The translations under genes and the position numbers were made by a program. Under the pieces are notes generated by a model, which was not told the origin of the DNA, ran no database searches, and saw nothing but the letters and a program-made list of their open reading frames with translations. From NCBI GenBank assembly GCA_947184155.2, contig CAMXCT020000250.1, positions 95,259 to 159,258 of the forward strand: a DNA stretch of 64,000 bases, in the 5' to 3' direction. This stretch comes from Cladocopium goreaui (taxonomy: Eukaryota > Sar > Dinophyceae > Suessiales > Symbiodiniaceae). Each line of letters opens with the position of its first letter. Positions within the stretch are counted from its first letter, which is position 1. This document shows positions 11,156-22,919 of the stretch, piece after piece.

Positions 11156-11293
11156 TAAAAGCTTCCGGAGTGGAACAACTCAAATTCCTCGCGATCTAAC
11201 GATTTGTCCCTCTGGGCCTGACCTCTGAGGGTCTGTGAACAGCCTGGTGGGCGATCAGCAGGTTGCTTCCCCAGTGCCTGTGCCAGTTTGCAG

Positions 11294-12162
11294 GGTCTGT
11301 TTCATGATGCTAGCAGAACTTTGACAAAGACCTTGGACCGTCCAGGTCCTTTGTACTTTTGGACCTACATTTTTTACGCAGCGACCTTAGCCTAAAATTT
11401 TCGAGACAGAATCTTTGCAACTATGCCGTTGATAACCTTGCTGAGCTGATGAGGTAAGTAAATTTTACGAACTTCTTGACACAAGCCTGGTGATGGTCAA
11501 GGGCTCTAGGCAATCCAGCTCGATAGACAACAGTGGTGCATCATTCCGTGGAGTTGGCTCGTGTTTTTCTTTTGTTGCGCCTTGCGAACGTTTGGTTTGG
11601 GAGTGTATTCACTGCGTTTTCCCCTGCAGGCCACCGCACTACATGCTCCACATTTTTCATCATTCAGCTGTCCCGGTGCGAATCTTAGTGCAGTTTGCCG
11701 CTTGGGGTTTGACATGGATTCCTGCGCTGGAAGCTTCGCCCCTTTCCATGATCTTCAGGTACTTGTGTGGGCATGGCTACAATGGCAGATGTCTCTCCAG
11801 CACATAGGCGAGTGCACGTTGCCCACCCTTTTTGTATTTTTTGTTCTCTCCAAGTCTCGGTGAGGCTTGCTGTGGAACAGTTTGGTCCATGTGGTGATGT
11901 ATTTCTACTATGGGCTGCAAGTTCCATGCTCAGGTTGCAGAAAAAAGATGAACATACAAGTCAGAAGAACCGATGTGAAATGTCTGCCGCCTGAAAAAAT
12001 GCGTGAAACCATGAACGCGTGGAAGGCTTTGGGAATGCGGCCGACAGCACCTTAGACTTTCTTGGGAGTGTCGCTCTTACAGCCGTAGCAGGGCGGAACT
12101 GCGACAGCTGAGGCCATGGAAACGTTGGGTCACTAGACTCCAGATCTGTCAATTTTTGACCA
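11294..12162 (+). CDS. Very-long-chain fatty acid elongase (ELO family), partial spliced gene
   Basis: Seven exons join in phase: 11294-11380, 11454-11509, 11630-11675, 11759-11807, 11865-11920, 12026-12046 and 12108 to about 12162. Their peptides give ELO landmarks in order: 'GPLYFWTYIFY', 'SKFYELLDTSLVMVKG', the histidine box 'LHIFHH', 'VLVWAWLQW', 'NSLVHVVMYFYYGLQ' and 'PWKRWVTRLQICQFL' (QxxQF box). ELO proteins are multi-pass ER membrane enzymes that condense an acyl-CoA with malonyl-CoA, the first step of fatty-acid chain elongation; the HxxHH box is catalytic. At least three introns start with GC rather than GT (11381, 11510, 11808, probably 12047), as is known in dinoflagellates. The N-terminal exons and the C-terminus were not found; 12390-12440 ('ANILFNLTLLVLFWQ') may be the last membrane segment. 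The GA tract lies directly upstream, perhaps in an intron. Confidence 0.87.
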
Positions 12163-12390
12163 GCATACCCTGTGCCTTCCTCGTGTGGCATAAGATTAAG
12201 GCGGGGAATGGCCAGCGCTTTTTCTTCAGCGTGGCGTTTCATTTCAACAAGTTCCACTTGATCCAGAGGAAATGCAAAGTCAGGCAGCTCCATTTGGAGA
12301 CATTTGCACGGGACAGTGGACCATGTGGGCCTCGCCCTCAATATACACGCAGCATGATGGTTTTGGTTGCAGATTTCCACTGTTGACCTG

Positions 12391-12440
12391 AATGCTCTTA
12401 GGCCAACATTCTATTTAATCTGACGCTGCTGGTCCTGTTT
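12391..12440 (+). CDS. Possible last transmembrane exon of the elongase
   Basis: After an AG at about 12392, the stretch encodes 'ANILFNLTLLVLFWQ', a hydrophobic segment followed by a GT. The position and character fit the final membrane helix of ELO proteins, but the exon linking it to the QxxQF exon was not identified, so the phase is unproven. Confidence 0.3.
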
Positions 12441-13582
12441 TGGCAAGTGGAAACGGAGGCAGGGGGCCAACTGAGCCCAGTGGATCGGAGGCAAAGCAAC
12501 ACGCAGGCACAAAGAAATTGCATCAATGGACATTGTTTTACAAGAAACAACTCTAGTGTTTGCGGATCAGGCAAAGCCAAGGACAAACCACAGCCCAGTG
12601 CCTCTTCAGGAGTCTTTGGTGGCTTCATTGTTGGTTGGACTCATTCCCTTGAATTTTGGAAAGACCCATGTTTGTCAGAGCTGTGATTCGGGGCGGTCAA
12701 ACTGCAGGATGTGTCTGCAATGTGAAAGCTGATGTCGAAACGTTGACGGCCCAAGAGCCAGAGCTATTTGCTGGAGAAAACGGTTCCTTGTCCTTCCAAG
12801 CCTCGTTTCTGACAAGTGGGGTTCGTGCCTTTACTCGCTATGAAACAAGCAATCACACATTGGAAGGGCAGCGCATTCAACTAGGGGCGGGCTAAGGTTG
12901 AGTAATTGACAAGTTTTCCAAAGCAAGGCATGCGTGTAAAGTTGGCTCAGAGCAATATTGTGCCACTGCGCAACCAGTCATTCATGCCATATATCTTGCA
13001 AAGGGCATTGACGCGACATGACACTGTCACCTCAAATGCGTAGCAAACAGTGTCACAAGCAGGGTCACAAGCAGGTCAGTAACTGTCAACAATTTTTTGG
13101 CCTTGGTGACCTTTGTGGCTTGTTTCAGCCTTGTTTCACGGTTCGAACTTGACTTGTTTCTTCTCCTGGAGCGATGGATTCACTTGTGCCTGGCTTTTCA
13201 TTGTCGCTGAAATTCTTCCCACTCCTTGATGCGTGGGCTGGAACAATGGCAGATAGATACCCCGGCCCCTATGGAGAGAAGCTTCGGTTTCTTTTGGCGC
13301 CCCTATCGTGTGGATTTATGGTTTTTGCCTGCAAACAATTCGGACAAGTCAAATCTAGACCTATTGTGGAGTAGTGGAGCACACCTAGGTGACTGAGTCC
13401 AAACCATGGAAACAAGTTGAACATACAGCGCGCGCATGGTTTGCTTTCCAGTTTCCTTGTTTGAAAACAATTTTTCAGATCTCGAACCGAAAGAAAGCGA
13501 CTGTTGATTCCAACTAAAATGAGAACAAATTTCAGGGTTGTTCTGACGCCAAGCATTACATTCTTGGATGGTTGTCTGGCAG
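12441..13582. other. Probable introns/intergenic DNA with unassigned open stretches
   Basis: Open stretches at 12656-12895 and 13174-13374 could hold exons, but splice borders are not decisive and no family was recognised. A 'cactgtca'/'gtcacaag' cluster at 13020-13090 is a weak repeat. Confidence 0.3.
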
Positions 13583-16330
13583 GATGTGGACGTCAATGAG
13601 CATGCCAGGAACATGGATAGCTACTTTCAGGAGACGATAAATGCCATGGCAGTGCTTCAAAATGAGGTGTGGACGCCTGCTGGCATCGCATGCATGTTTC
13701 CGCAGTGCTCAGTCGTTTTTCTTCACGTTTTTTTTTATGTGTTCAAAGCGCCAAGGGATTGCCTGGTGATGCCCGGAGAGTAGAAAAGCAGTTGGTTGAC
13801 ATTTGGGAGGCGGGTATTGTTGGCAAAGTGGGTGGATGAACATCAGCAGATCATAGCAGATCTACTCTTGCCCGCCTCGAAGGGCGTCTCTGGAGCCTTG
13901 GCATGGTGTTGCCACACCGGGGCACAGCCGGGGTCTGACGGAACGGAGGTGCCGCCACATTGATTCGGGGTATGTTTCGGGTGGAAAAAAGGGTGCCACT
14001 GTGATCACTGTGATCACTGTGTTCTGTTTCAACTTTGATGAGTCATGAAGACAGGGCCTTGCAAGGAAGAACCCAGCACACACTTGAGGTGTTGAAGGCT
14101 GCAAAATTTGAACATGTTCGTTTCATCTTGTCGAAAGATCAACGGACTAGGAATCGTAATTATTGGATTGACAACGGCAATCATGGTTGACAGCGATGCT
14201 GCAAACGACGTTGCTTGCTGGTGATCTTAGCTCAACTTGCATGATTTTTGGGAAGTCATTCGGAGCTGCGCAAGGGGACTTAGTGGGGCCAGAATTGGCA
14301 GGGATTCAAGTGAGAGGTTTGTAAATGGGAACATCCAAATCTGGCATTTCGAAATAAAGACGGTGTTGTGTACTTGGGGATGGTTTAGCTGTGAGTCGAA
14401 TGCAAGAATGTTTCGTCAGAGACGACCCTTTGATGCAAAGTAAAGTGGGCACGAATTTCGAAAATTGATATTCCCCTTTCCCATTGCATCGAACCATCCA
14501 AAGTATGGGATGCTCAATAGCTTGACCACATGACCTACCAAGCCTGCTAAAAATGCTGGAACTAGTAGCCAGCGTCATTTGTTTAACTTTGATCAGCCAC
14601 GTTGGGCCAAGGAGGCTTTCAATCGGATTGGGCTGTGCTACCACTCTGGTGATAGCGGCTGCCACAGCATGGATACTGAGGCACCAGAGAGCACCCTGTG
14701 GCCTCCTCACCGGTCAATCATGATTGATAACAGGAACAACCCTCAATGGATACATGTTTCATCGTTTCTCTATGTTTCTTTTGCCCAAATTATTTTTCGA
14801 GTGATGAAAGGCTGGAAATTGAACGTCAACAAGAAACACGGGCCCCTTGCCCATGCTGTTTTGCGGAACATATTTTGTTTACCAGCTTGTGGTTCTTTCC
14901 GGGCATAGTTCATTTTCTGATGATCTTCGCTTTCAGGGTGAACTCAGAAGAAGAAAAATCTCAGATATGTCCAAGTCTCTGAAGAAATGTCTCCAGTTGA
15001 TGCTCTGCGACCCACAGGCGCTACGTGCCACAGCCGAGTCCTCGTAGCGAGTGCCTCCTGCAGCTGATCATGGCGCAGCTGGCAGCGCTGCTGCAGCTGA
15101 CGCAGCTCTGGACGGTGCTCGCCGGCTTGACACCTGCAGCGGACACAGCAGCAAACGTCGCAGACGCGGATTACAACGCGCAAAGAATCTTGGCAGCGGA
15201 GTTTTGGAAACGGGAAAAACAGGATGCTGCCCGTCTTTTGCAGGTAGCACATATTGAAGCTGTGGCATGAGTGAAAACACGTATATCACGATAAAACCGA
15301 AAACCACCGCAATTACATGACTAATAATTAACCTCACCAATCCGCAAAATCTTTTGTCCATCAGAGACTTGGATGGGGGAAGTTGAGCGCACAGTTTTGC
15401 TGGCATCAGAATCCAGGAAATCGATGGAAATCGCGTTTGTGACACCAAAAGCATCCAAAAGGATGAAAACGCACTTTCCCAGCGGTTTTCCTGCAAACTG
15501 GTTGCCGAAAATCAAACAGTGTCATCCGGTGATTCAGAGTGCGCGGGCGGCAAAGGCGATGCACTGCTTACTTGGAAGCCTTGCAATTCACCGGTTCTGA
15601 AGTTCAAAACTTCCTGGCTCTGCAGCGTTTTTATGATGCTCGGCTGATTTAAGGAGCCTTCAAGTTCCATACTCCAGGGGCTTTTACGGCTTCTGAATCA
15701 AGATATGAAAAAAGATGTGTTTCTATCCATTTCTGTGAACATGTCAACTTTTAAGGATGGCGTCACCGTCCGTTCGATGTTTGCGCTTGCCACGCCGCTG
15801 GTTCCTTTGCTGCTCCTGATGTTATGTGGTTGCGTTTCAGAGCTTCCAGTTTGGTGGCCGCTGGCCAAAGAAAATCAACGGACTTGAAACAAGAAGCGCG
15901 GAGTTGCCTGAAGTCTGTTCGGGGACGCCCGACAAGTTGACGGAAAAGCATTGCCAAGGCTGCCAAAATGTCTGGAGGTCTGCACCAAGGTGGCCGCAGC
16001 GGCCTTGGTCTCGGTGCCTTGGAAAGTTGTTTTTAGGTGGGGGGATTGGATAGAACTCCTGTGTGCCGATGCCTGAACAAGAGCACTCCAACTACGTAGG
16101 GAGTCCGAGTCTTTAGTGATCTACTTCCACGCTTCCACGTCATTGCAATTCGAAGATTTCCATTTTTGCATCCATGCAAACTTCAGGTGGTGGCTGCGGA
16201 TAACCTGTGGCTCTGCGTGGCCATCACCTTGGGAATGGCGCTGGTCATTGGCCTCGCGCAGCCCTTTGCTCAGCCGCAGATGAACGTCCTGCAGAGCGCC
16301 TGCTTCGCCTGCGCCTGGCCGTGCATGGGG
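13583..16330 (+). CDS. Candidate multi-exon gene(s), function unknown
   Basis: Several plus-strand stretches look coding and have splice-like borders. 13583-13666 encodes 'DVDVNEHARNMDSYFQETIN' and on, and is in phase with a stretch from 13758 ('GLPGDARRVEKQLVDIWEAG'). About 14038-14183 encodes 'RTQHTLEVLKAAKFEHVRF'. 14597-14709 is open in two frames, one of them membrane-like ('GLGCATTLVIAAATAWIL'). 15033-15240 encodes 'QLIMAQLAALLQLTQLW'. 15841-15980 encodes 'FGGRWPKKINGLETRSAEL'. 16189 to about 16330 encodes 'LWLCVAITLGMALVIGL' then 'QPFAQPQMN', a hydrophobic pattern. I cannot prove that these belong to one gene, and I do not recognise the product. The last exon resembles membrane segments of large dinoflagellate surface/channel proteins only loosely. 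Confidence 0.33.
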
Positions 16331-16834
16331 GTCTTTCTCTGGCGATTGGGTTCTGGACCCTGGACCCTGAATACCCTGACCTTTGTTGAACATCAACCAT
16401 GATAGACGAGAGCAGCGCATCTTTGATTGGCCAGATTTGGTTTGTCAAATGTCACAAGGTCTTTTCGCTTAGACAGCTGCATTTTCCAAATTCAATTTCG
16501 CCTTTCTTTTTTAACGAACCACATTGTTCACATTGGCCACGACATTGAACTCTCAATTCCCATCAGAAGGCTTGGTGGGACTATCCGACTATCCCTGAAC
16601 TGATCTTGAATTCGATGATAAATGGAGGGAGTGTGTCATTTGACCAGACAGCCGGAAGAAAAATTGCTGCCAGTGGCTTGGTGATACCACAGCAGACGAG
16701 GCTTCAACGGCCCCAGCTGTGACCACTTTAAGGATTATACCATCTTTTCCCGCAATTCAGAATCGACACCTTAGCAAAATGTTCCCAGAAGCGACCAACC
16801 TGTTCTATGGTAAGTTAAACATGTTCACTTCCTT
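16331..16834. other. Intergenic DNA before the assembly gap
   Basis: No gene or clear repeat was recognised. Confidence 0.35.
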
Positions 16835-17497
16835 NNNNNNNNNNNNNNNNNNNNNNNNNNNNNNNNNNNNNNNNNNNNNNNNNNNNNNNNNNNNNNNNNN
16901 NNNNNNNNNNNNNNNNNNNNNNNNNNNNNNNNNNNNNNNNNNNNNNNNNNNNNNNNNNNNNNNNNNNNNNNNNNNNNNNNNNNNNNNNNNNNNNNNNNNN
17001 NNNNNNNNNNNNNNNNNNNNNNNNNNNNNNNNNNNNNNNNNNNNNNNNNNNNNNNNNNNNNNNNNNNNNNNNNNNNNNNNNNNNNNNNNNNNNNNNNNNN
17101 NNNNNNNNNNNNNNNNNNNNNNNNNNNNNNNNNNNNNNNNNNNNNNNNNNNNNNNNNNNNNNNNNNNNNNNNNNNNNNNNNNNNNNNNNNNNNNNNNNNN
17201 NNNNNNNNNNNNNNNNNNNNNNNNNNNNNNNNNNNNNNNNNNNNNNNNNNNNNNNNNNNNNNNNNNNNNNNNNNNNNNNNNNNNNNNNNNNNNNNNNNNN
17301 NNNNNNNNNNNNNNNNNNNNNNNNNNNNNNNNNNNNNNNNNNNNNNNNNNNNNNNNNNNNNNNNNNNNNNNNNNNNNNNNNNNNNNNNNNNNNNNNNNNN
17401 NNNNNNNNNNNNNNNNNNNNNNNNNNNNNNNNNNNNNNNNNNNNNNNNNNNNNNNNNNNNNNNNNNNNNNNNNNNNNNNNNNNNNNNNNNNNNNNNN
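16835..17497. other. Assembly gap (663 N)
   Basis: A run of N. Translated frames crossing it are meaningless. Confidence 1.
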
Positions 17498-17610
17498 AGG
17501 AAACAGGAAACAGAAAACAGAAAATAGAACACAGAAAAGAGAAAAGAGAAAAGAGAAAAGAAGATGTAAGATCTGCAGACGTAAGATGTGCAAACGCAGG
17601 ATGTGCAAAC
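17498..17610. repeat. A-rich GAAAACAG/GAGAAAA repeat at the gap edge
   Basis: Short 'aggaaacagaaaacag' and 'agagaaaagagaaaag' units begin at the gap border. The gap probably reflects collapsed repeat. Confidence 0.7.
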
Positions 17611-17850
17611 GTAAGACATGAGAAGAAGCTGTGAAGATGTAATATGTGCAAACGCCCGACGTGAAGATGTAAGATGTGCAGACGTAAGATGTGAAGATGT
17701 AAGATGTGCAGGCGTAAGATGTGAATATGTAAGATGTGCAGGCGTAAGATGTGAAGATGTAAGATGTGCAGACGTAAGATGTGAAGACGTAAGACCTAAG
17801 ATGTGCAAACGTAAGATGTGAAACTGTAAGATTTGAGGATGTAAAATCTC
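17610..17850. repeat. 30-bp minisatellite (two 15-bp halves)
   Basis: Alternating 15-mers 'gtaagatgtgcagac' and 'gtaagatgtgaagat' repeat with small changes. Confidence 0.85.
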
Positions 17851-18054
17851 ACCTCCTTTTTTTAGGAGAACCCTGCGCTCAGGCACCCTGTGAACACACA
17901 AGCACTCGCATGGCCTGTCTGACAGATCTGGCAAGTCATACTTTCTGGCAACCCGCGACAAGGAGTCCGTCTGCTGTCGGGCTTCTCGGGTGAGACTAAC
18001 CACCTGTCAACAAGATTCAGAGCCGATGCGCAACATGCCCAATACAAACACGCT

Positions 18055-18355
18055 GTTTGCGACATTTTGGACCTGGAACCTTCCATGCTGCAAGTTATTT
18101 CGATGATTTTGGGGCTAGAACCTTACATATTGCATGCTATTTGCAACATGTGGGAGTTGAAATCTTCCATTCTGCATGCTATTTGCAGCGTGTGGGAGCT
18201 GAAATCTTCCATTCTGCATGCTATTTGCAACATTTTGGAGCTGCAAGCTTCCATTTTGCACGATATTTGCAGCATTTGCGAGCTGGAGCCTTCGATTTTG
18301 TATGCTATTTGCAGCATTGTGGAGCTGGAATCTTCCAAATTGCATGGTGTTTGCA
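18055..18355. repeat. 42-bp tandem repeat, first block
   Basis: The unit contains 'catgctatttgcaacat', 'tgggagctgaaa' and 'tcttccattctg', repeated about seven times. It resumes at 18625-18890 after a GT-rich microsatellite. Confidence 0.85.
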
Positions 18356-18620
18356 AGCTATTGTTGGTTGTTGGTTTTGGTTGTTGGTTTTGGTTGTTGG
18401 TTTTGGTTGTTGGTTTTGGTTGTTGGTTTTGGTTGTTGGTCGTTGTGTGGTTGTGGTTCCTGTGGTTCCTGCTGTTCCTGTTGCATTTGTAGTTGCATTT
18501 GTAGTTGCAGGTGCTGTTGTTGTTGCAACTGTTTCTGTTGTAGTTGCTGTACTAGTTGCAGATGTAGTAAGTAGAGCTGCGGCAGTTGTATTTGCAGTCG
18601 TTGTTGCAGTTGTTCGTGCC
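18356..18620. repeat. GT-rich 13-bp and TTG-type microsatellites
   Basis: A 13-base unit 'ggttttggttgtt' is repeated, then 'gtagttgca'/'gttgttgca' trinucleotide-like repeats. The block lies inside the 42-bp array. Confidence 0.85.
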
Positions 18621-18890
18621 TGGCTTTTGCAACATTTGGGAGGTACAAACTTGCATGTCATGTCAAATGATATTTGCCGCGTTTTGGATACTATATTTGC
18701 AGCATTTTGGAACTTCAACCTTCCGTTTTTACATGGTATATGCAGTATTGTGGAATTTTGGCCTTCCCACCTTGCATGGTGTATGCAGAATTGCGAGGCT
18801 TCAACCTTTCAATTCTGCATGAGACATTGTGGAGTTTCGACCTTCCATTTAAGGATATATTTGAAGCATTGTGAAACCTTTCGTGCTAAC
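18621..18890. repeat. 42-bp tandem repeat, second block (decayed)
   Basis: 'atatttgcagcattttggaa' and 'cttccatgctg'-like phrases continue the first block with more divergence. Confidence 0.7.
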
Positions 18891-19189
18891 TGGTTCACTT
18901 GCATCTCATTTAGCCTTTCTGAACCGCATGGGCTTTAAATCAAAGCAACGAATACGCAACGCCTCCCCCGAAGGAACGCGAACTTTGTTAGAGTTTTGGC
19001 CCTCCTTTGCGGTTGCACTTGTTCGTGTTACTCTTGTTGCTTTTCTTGCGTTGTTCTTATCATCTGTTGCTCTTGTTCCTGCTGTTGTTGCCTTTGCCGC
19101 TGTTTTTGTTGATCTTGTTGTTCCACTAGTGTGGCTCTAGCCTCTAGCTGTGCTTGTAAGAACGAAGGAGAACAGGGACGCAAGCAGAA

Positions 19190-19560
19190 AAGCACAAAAG
19201 AAGAGAAAACAAAACAGAGAAGCAAAACAGCAAAAAAAACAAAATAAGTCGCGAAAAGATCGAAAAGGAGAAAACACTAAAAGGGAAACGGAAAACGGAA
19301 AAGCACGGCACTTAAAAGCAAACAAGCAGAGAAGCCCAGAAGCAGAGAACCAAAAAATCAGACAAACAAAAATGCAGAGAAGCAAAACCAGCAGAGAAGC
19401 AGAAAAGCAAAAAGCAGAGAAGCAGAAAAGCAAAAAAACAGGGAAGAAGAGAAGCAGAAACGCAAAAAAGCAAAGAAGCAGAGAAGCAGAAAAGCAAAAA
19501 AAAAACAGAGAAGTAGAGAACCAGAAACGTAGAAAAGCAAAGAAGCAGAAAAGCAACAAA
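19190..19560. repeat. A-rich AAGCAGAGAAGCAGAAAAGC repeat
   Basis: Irregular repeats of 'agaagcagaaaagcaaaa'. Open frames on both strands follow from the composition. Confidence 0.85.
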
Positions 19561-20660
19561 GTGGAGTGGAGAGGGACAATTCAAACAAACACCTGACTTT
19601 AAAAAGTGTCCTGAATAAGTGGCTCCAAATTGGCTATTGCATGCTGCAGCTGTTTGAGGTGTGCGAAAATGCTGGATGAACATCAGAACCTGTCACAATC
19701 ATTTTGATGCGTATGCACATGGTATTTGAAGCGTAACCATGGCCAAAATCAGCAGCTCTTCCATTCGTCGCAATATTGTTGGCACAGAACCACAGGACCA
19801 TCAGTACCATTAACATCCATTGGCTACCAAAACAAAAACATACCGAAACCATCGAAAACCATGCGACAAACTGCTAGACCTCTTCCTCAGCAGCACGCGC
19901 GCTGCTGCGCCCGAGGTCCTTCCAACACTGAGCGGACGCTCTAAGAGAACTCAAGGGCGAAGGGCCCAAGGGTTTGCATCTCAGCACTTTTAGCAATTAC
20001 TAAGATGAGAAGGTACCAAACCTAAGCGGCCTAGGAGTACAAATGTTTGAAGTCTCGAAAACTGCAGAGGACACACGGTGGTTAGTGTCATACCCTTGCG
20101 TCACCTTTTTAAGGTGGTGAAGCTTCGAGAGAAGACAAATGGCTGCGCAGGCTCAGCGTGATCTCGAAACTGGTCCAACGCGCGGCCTTTGCTGCATTTT
20201 GGTGTTTGGCATCCTTGTTGAATTAGATTCAAAAGCCTGCTGATTTGTCAGAATTGCTCACATGTCTTGATTTTTGGAGATGGGTCTTATCTTCAAGATT
20301 TGGGGCCAACAAACACAACGAGAGTAACGAGCCCGGAAGACAACAATTCTATGCAAAATGCTGTATAAAGTATTGAGTTTGTTTTCTCACGCCTGTGACT
20401 TTTCGCAAGGTCTGCTGCTTGGTTCAGGAGTTTGGACAATTGTCCACATGGGCAATCTGTCTGTCAAACTGGACAAAAAAAATTCGATGCGGTCAATCCC
20501 CTCTCAAAGCGACCCAAATGACAAATGAAGAGCAAACGCAGGGAAACAACGCATACCCTTTCAGTGTACAATGCAACCTGGGAGAAAACAATACAAACGA
20601 TGTGAGTACGGGCTCTTAAGTCAGGAGACGACTGCGCCTCGACTTTCACGCTAGAAATCC
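19561..20660. other. Intergenic DNA, nothing recognised
   Basis: No convincing exon or repeat was recognised on either strand. Confidence 0.35.
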
Positions 20661-20789
20661 GCCGGCCTGCCGGCGTGTCTGATTGTGAGGTGTTGTTCTT
20701 GTTTCTGTTCTTGTTTTGTACTTGTTTCTGTTCTTGGCTTGTACTTGTTCCTTTGTTCTCTTCCCGCGCGTTTTTGCTTCGTCTGAATC

Positions 20790-20829
20790 AAAGTCACCCC
20801 CCCCCTCCTCCCTACCCCTACCCCTACCC

Positions 20830-20861
<32 letters not shown>

Positions 20862-21000
20862 GCCACTACTACCACTACTGCCACTACTGCCACTGGTACT
20901 GCTACCACTCCTACTCCCACTCCTACTCCCACTCCTACTCCCACTCCTACTCCCACTCCTACTCCTACTCCTACGCCTCCTCCCGCCTCCTCCGACGCCT
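20790..21000. repeat. CCCCTA / ACT / CCACTCCTA microsatellites
   Basis: Consecutive blocks of 'ccccta', 'actact' and 'ccactcctactc', pyrimidine-rich on the plus strand. Confidence 0.92.
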
Positions 21001-21019
21001 ACTCCGACTTCGACTCGTC

Positions 21020-22915
21020 AGAAGTTTACGCACAGAAGCTTTTGCACACAGAAGCTTTTGCACACAGAAGCCTTTACACACAGAGGCGTTCCCGGCTTCC
21101 GTCCAAAAAGCTCTCCCCCAGCAGAGTGAAGGATTTCTAGTGTTTTTTCCACCCAGAAGCTTTTACACACAGAAGCTTTTACACACAAAAGCTTTTACAC
21201 GCACAACAGCTTTTACACGCAGCAGCTTTTACACATAGAAGCTTTTACACACGGAAGCTTTTACACACATGAGCTTTTATACACAGACACTTTTACATAC
21301 AGGCGCTTTTACACACAGGCGCTTTTACACACAGAGGCTTTTACACACAGAAGCTTTTACACACAGAGGCTTTTACACACAGAAGCTTTTACACACAGAA
21401 CCTTGGACACACAAAAGATTTTACACGCAGAAGCTTTTCACAGCAGCTTTTACACACAGAGGCTTTTACACACAGAAGATTTTACACACAGAACCTTTGA
21501 CACACAAAAGCATTTACACACAAAAGCGTTTACACGCAGACGCTTTTACGCACAGAAGCTTTTACCCACAGAAACTTTTACACGCCGAAGCTTTTACACA
21601 CAGCAGCTTTTACTCACAGACACTTCTACACACAGAACCCTTTACACGCAGACGCTTTTACACACAGAGGCTTTTACACACAGAAGCTTTTACCCACAGA
21701 TGCTTTTACACACAGAAGCTTTTACACACAGAAGCTTTTACACACAGAAGCTTTGACACACAGACGCTTTTACACACAGAAACTTTCACACACAGACGCT
21801 TTTACACACAGAAGCTTTTACACACAGAAGCTTTTACACACAAAAACTTTTACACACAGAGGCTTTTACACACAGAAGCTTTTACAAACAGAAGCTTTTA
21901 CACACAGAAACTTGTGCACACAGACGCTTTTACACACAGACGCTTTTACACACAGAGGCTTTTACACAAAGAAACTTTTACACGCAGAAGCTTTTACACA
22001 CAGAAGCTTTTACACACAGAAGCTTTTACACACAGAGGCTTTTACACACAGAAGCTTTCACACACAGACGCTTTTACACACAGAAGCTTTTACACACAGA
22101 AGCTTTTGCACAGAAACTTTTACGCACAGACGCTTTTACACACAGAGGCTTTTACACACAGAAACTTTTACACACAGACACTTTTACACACAGAAGCTTT
22201 TACACACAGAAGCTTTTACACACAGAAGCTTTTACACACCGAGGCTTTTACACACAGAAGCTTTCACACACAGAAGCTTTTACACACCGCAGCTTTGATG
22301 CACAGATGTTTTTACACACAGATGCTTTTACACACAGAAGCCTTTACACACCGCAGCTTTGACGCACAGATGCTTTTACACACAGAAGCTTCTACACACC
22401 GCAGCTTTGACGCACAGATGCTTTACACACAGAAGCTTTTACACACCGCAGCTTTGACGCACAGATGCTTTTACACACAGAAGCTTTTACACACCGCAGC
22501 TTTGACGCACAGATGCTTTTATACACAGAAGCTTTTACACACCGCAGCTTTGATGCACAGATGCTTTTACACACAGAAGCTTTGACGCACAGATGCTTTT
22601 ATACACAGAAGCTTTTACACACCGCAGCTTTGACGCACAGATGCTTTTACACACAGAAGCCTTTACACACCGCAGCTTTTACACAGGGAAGCTTTTACAC
22701 ACAGAAGCTTTTACACACCGCAGCTTTTACACACAGAAGCTTTTACACACAGAAGCTTTTACTCACAGACGCTTCTACACACAGAAGCTTTTACACACAG
22801 AAGTTTTTACACACCGCAGCTTTGACGCACAGATGCTTTTACACACAGATGCTTTTACACACAGAAGCCTTTACACACCGCAGCTTTGACGCACAGATGC
22901 TTTTACACACACACA
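21020..22915. repeat. 1.9-kb minisatellite, 16-bp unit
   Basis: About 115 copies of 'agaagcttttacacac', with a variant 'gcagctttgacgcacagatg' dominating the last third. Because 16 is not a multiple of 3, the translation cycles every 48 bases ('SFYTQKLLHTEAFTHR'), and the unit has no stop in any plus-strand frame. I treat the long frames as non-coding. Confidence 0.95.
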
Positions 22916-22919
22916 CACT

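Noticed and set aside
8534-11183. Frames of more than 800 codons on both strands in the GA tract (Glu/Lys/Arg-rich or Ser/Leu-rich proteins)
   Set aside because: They are open only because GA repeats lack stop codons, and both strands are open at once.
16719-18003. Long frames across 16835-17497
   Set aside because: They are made of assembly N.
17610-22915. Possible CRISPR-like arrays among the minisatellites
   Set aside because: There are no unique spacers; units are contiguous, and the genome is eukaryotic.
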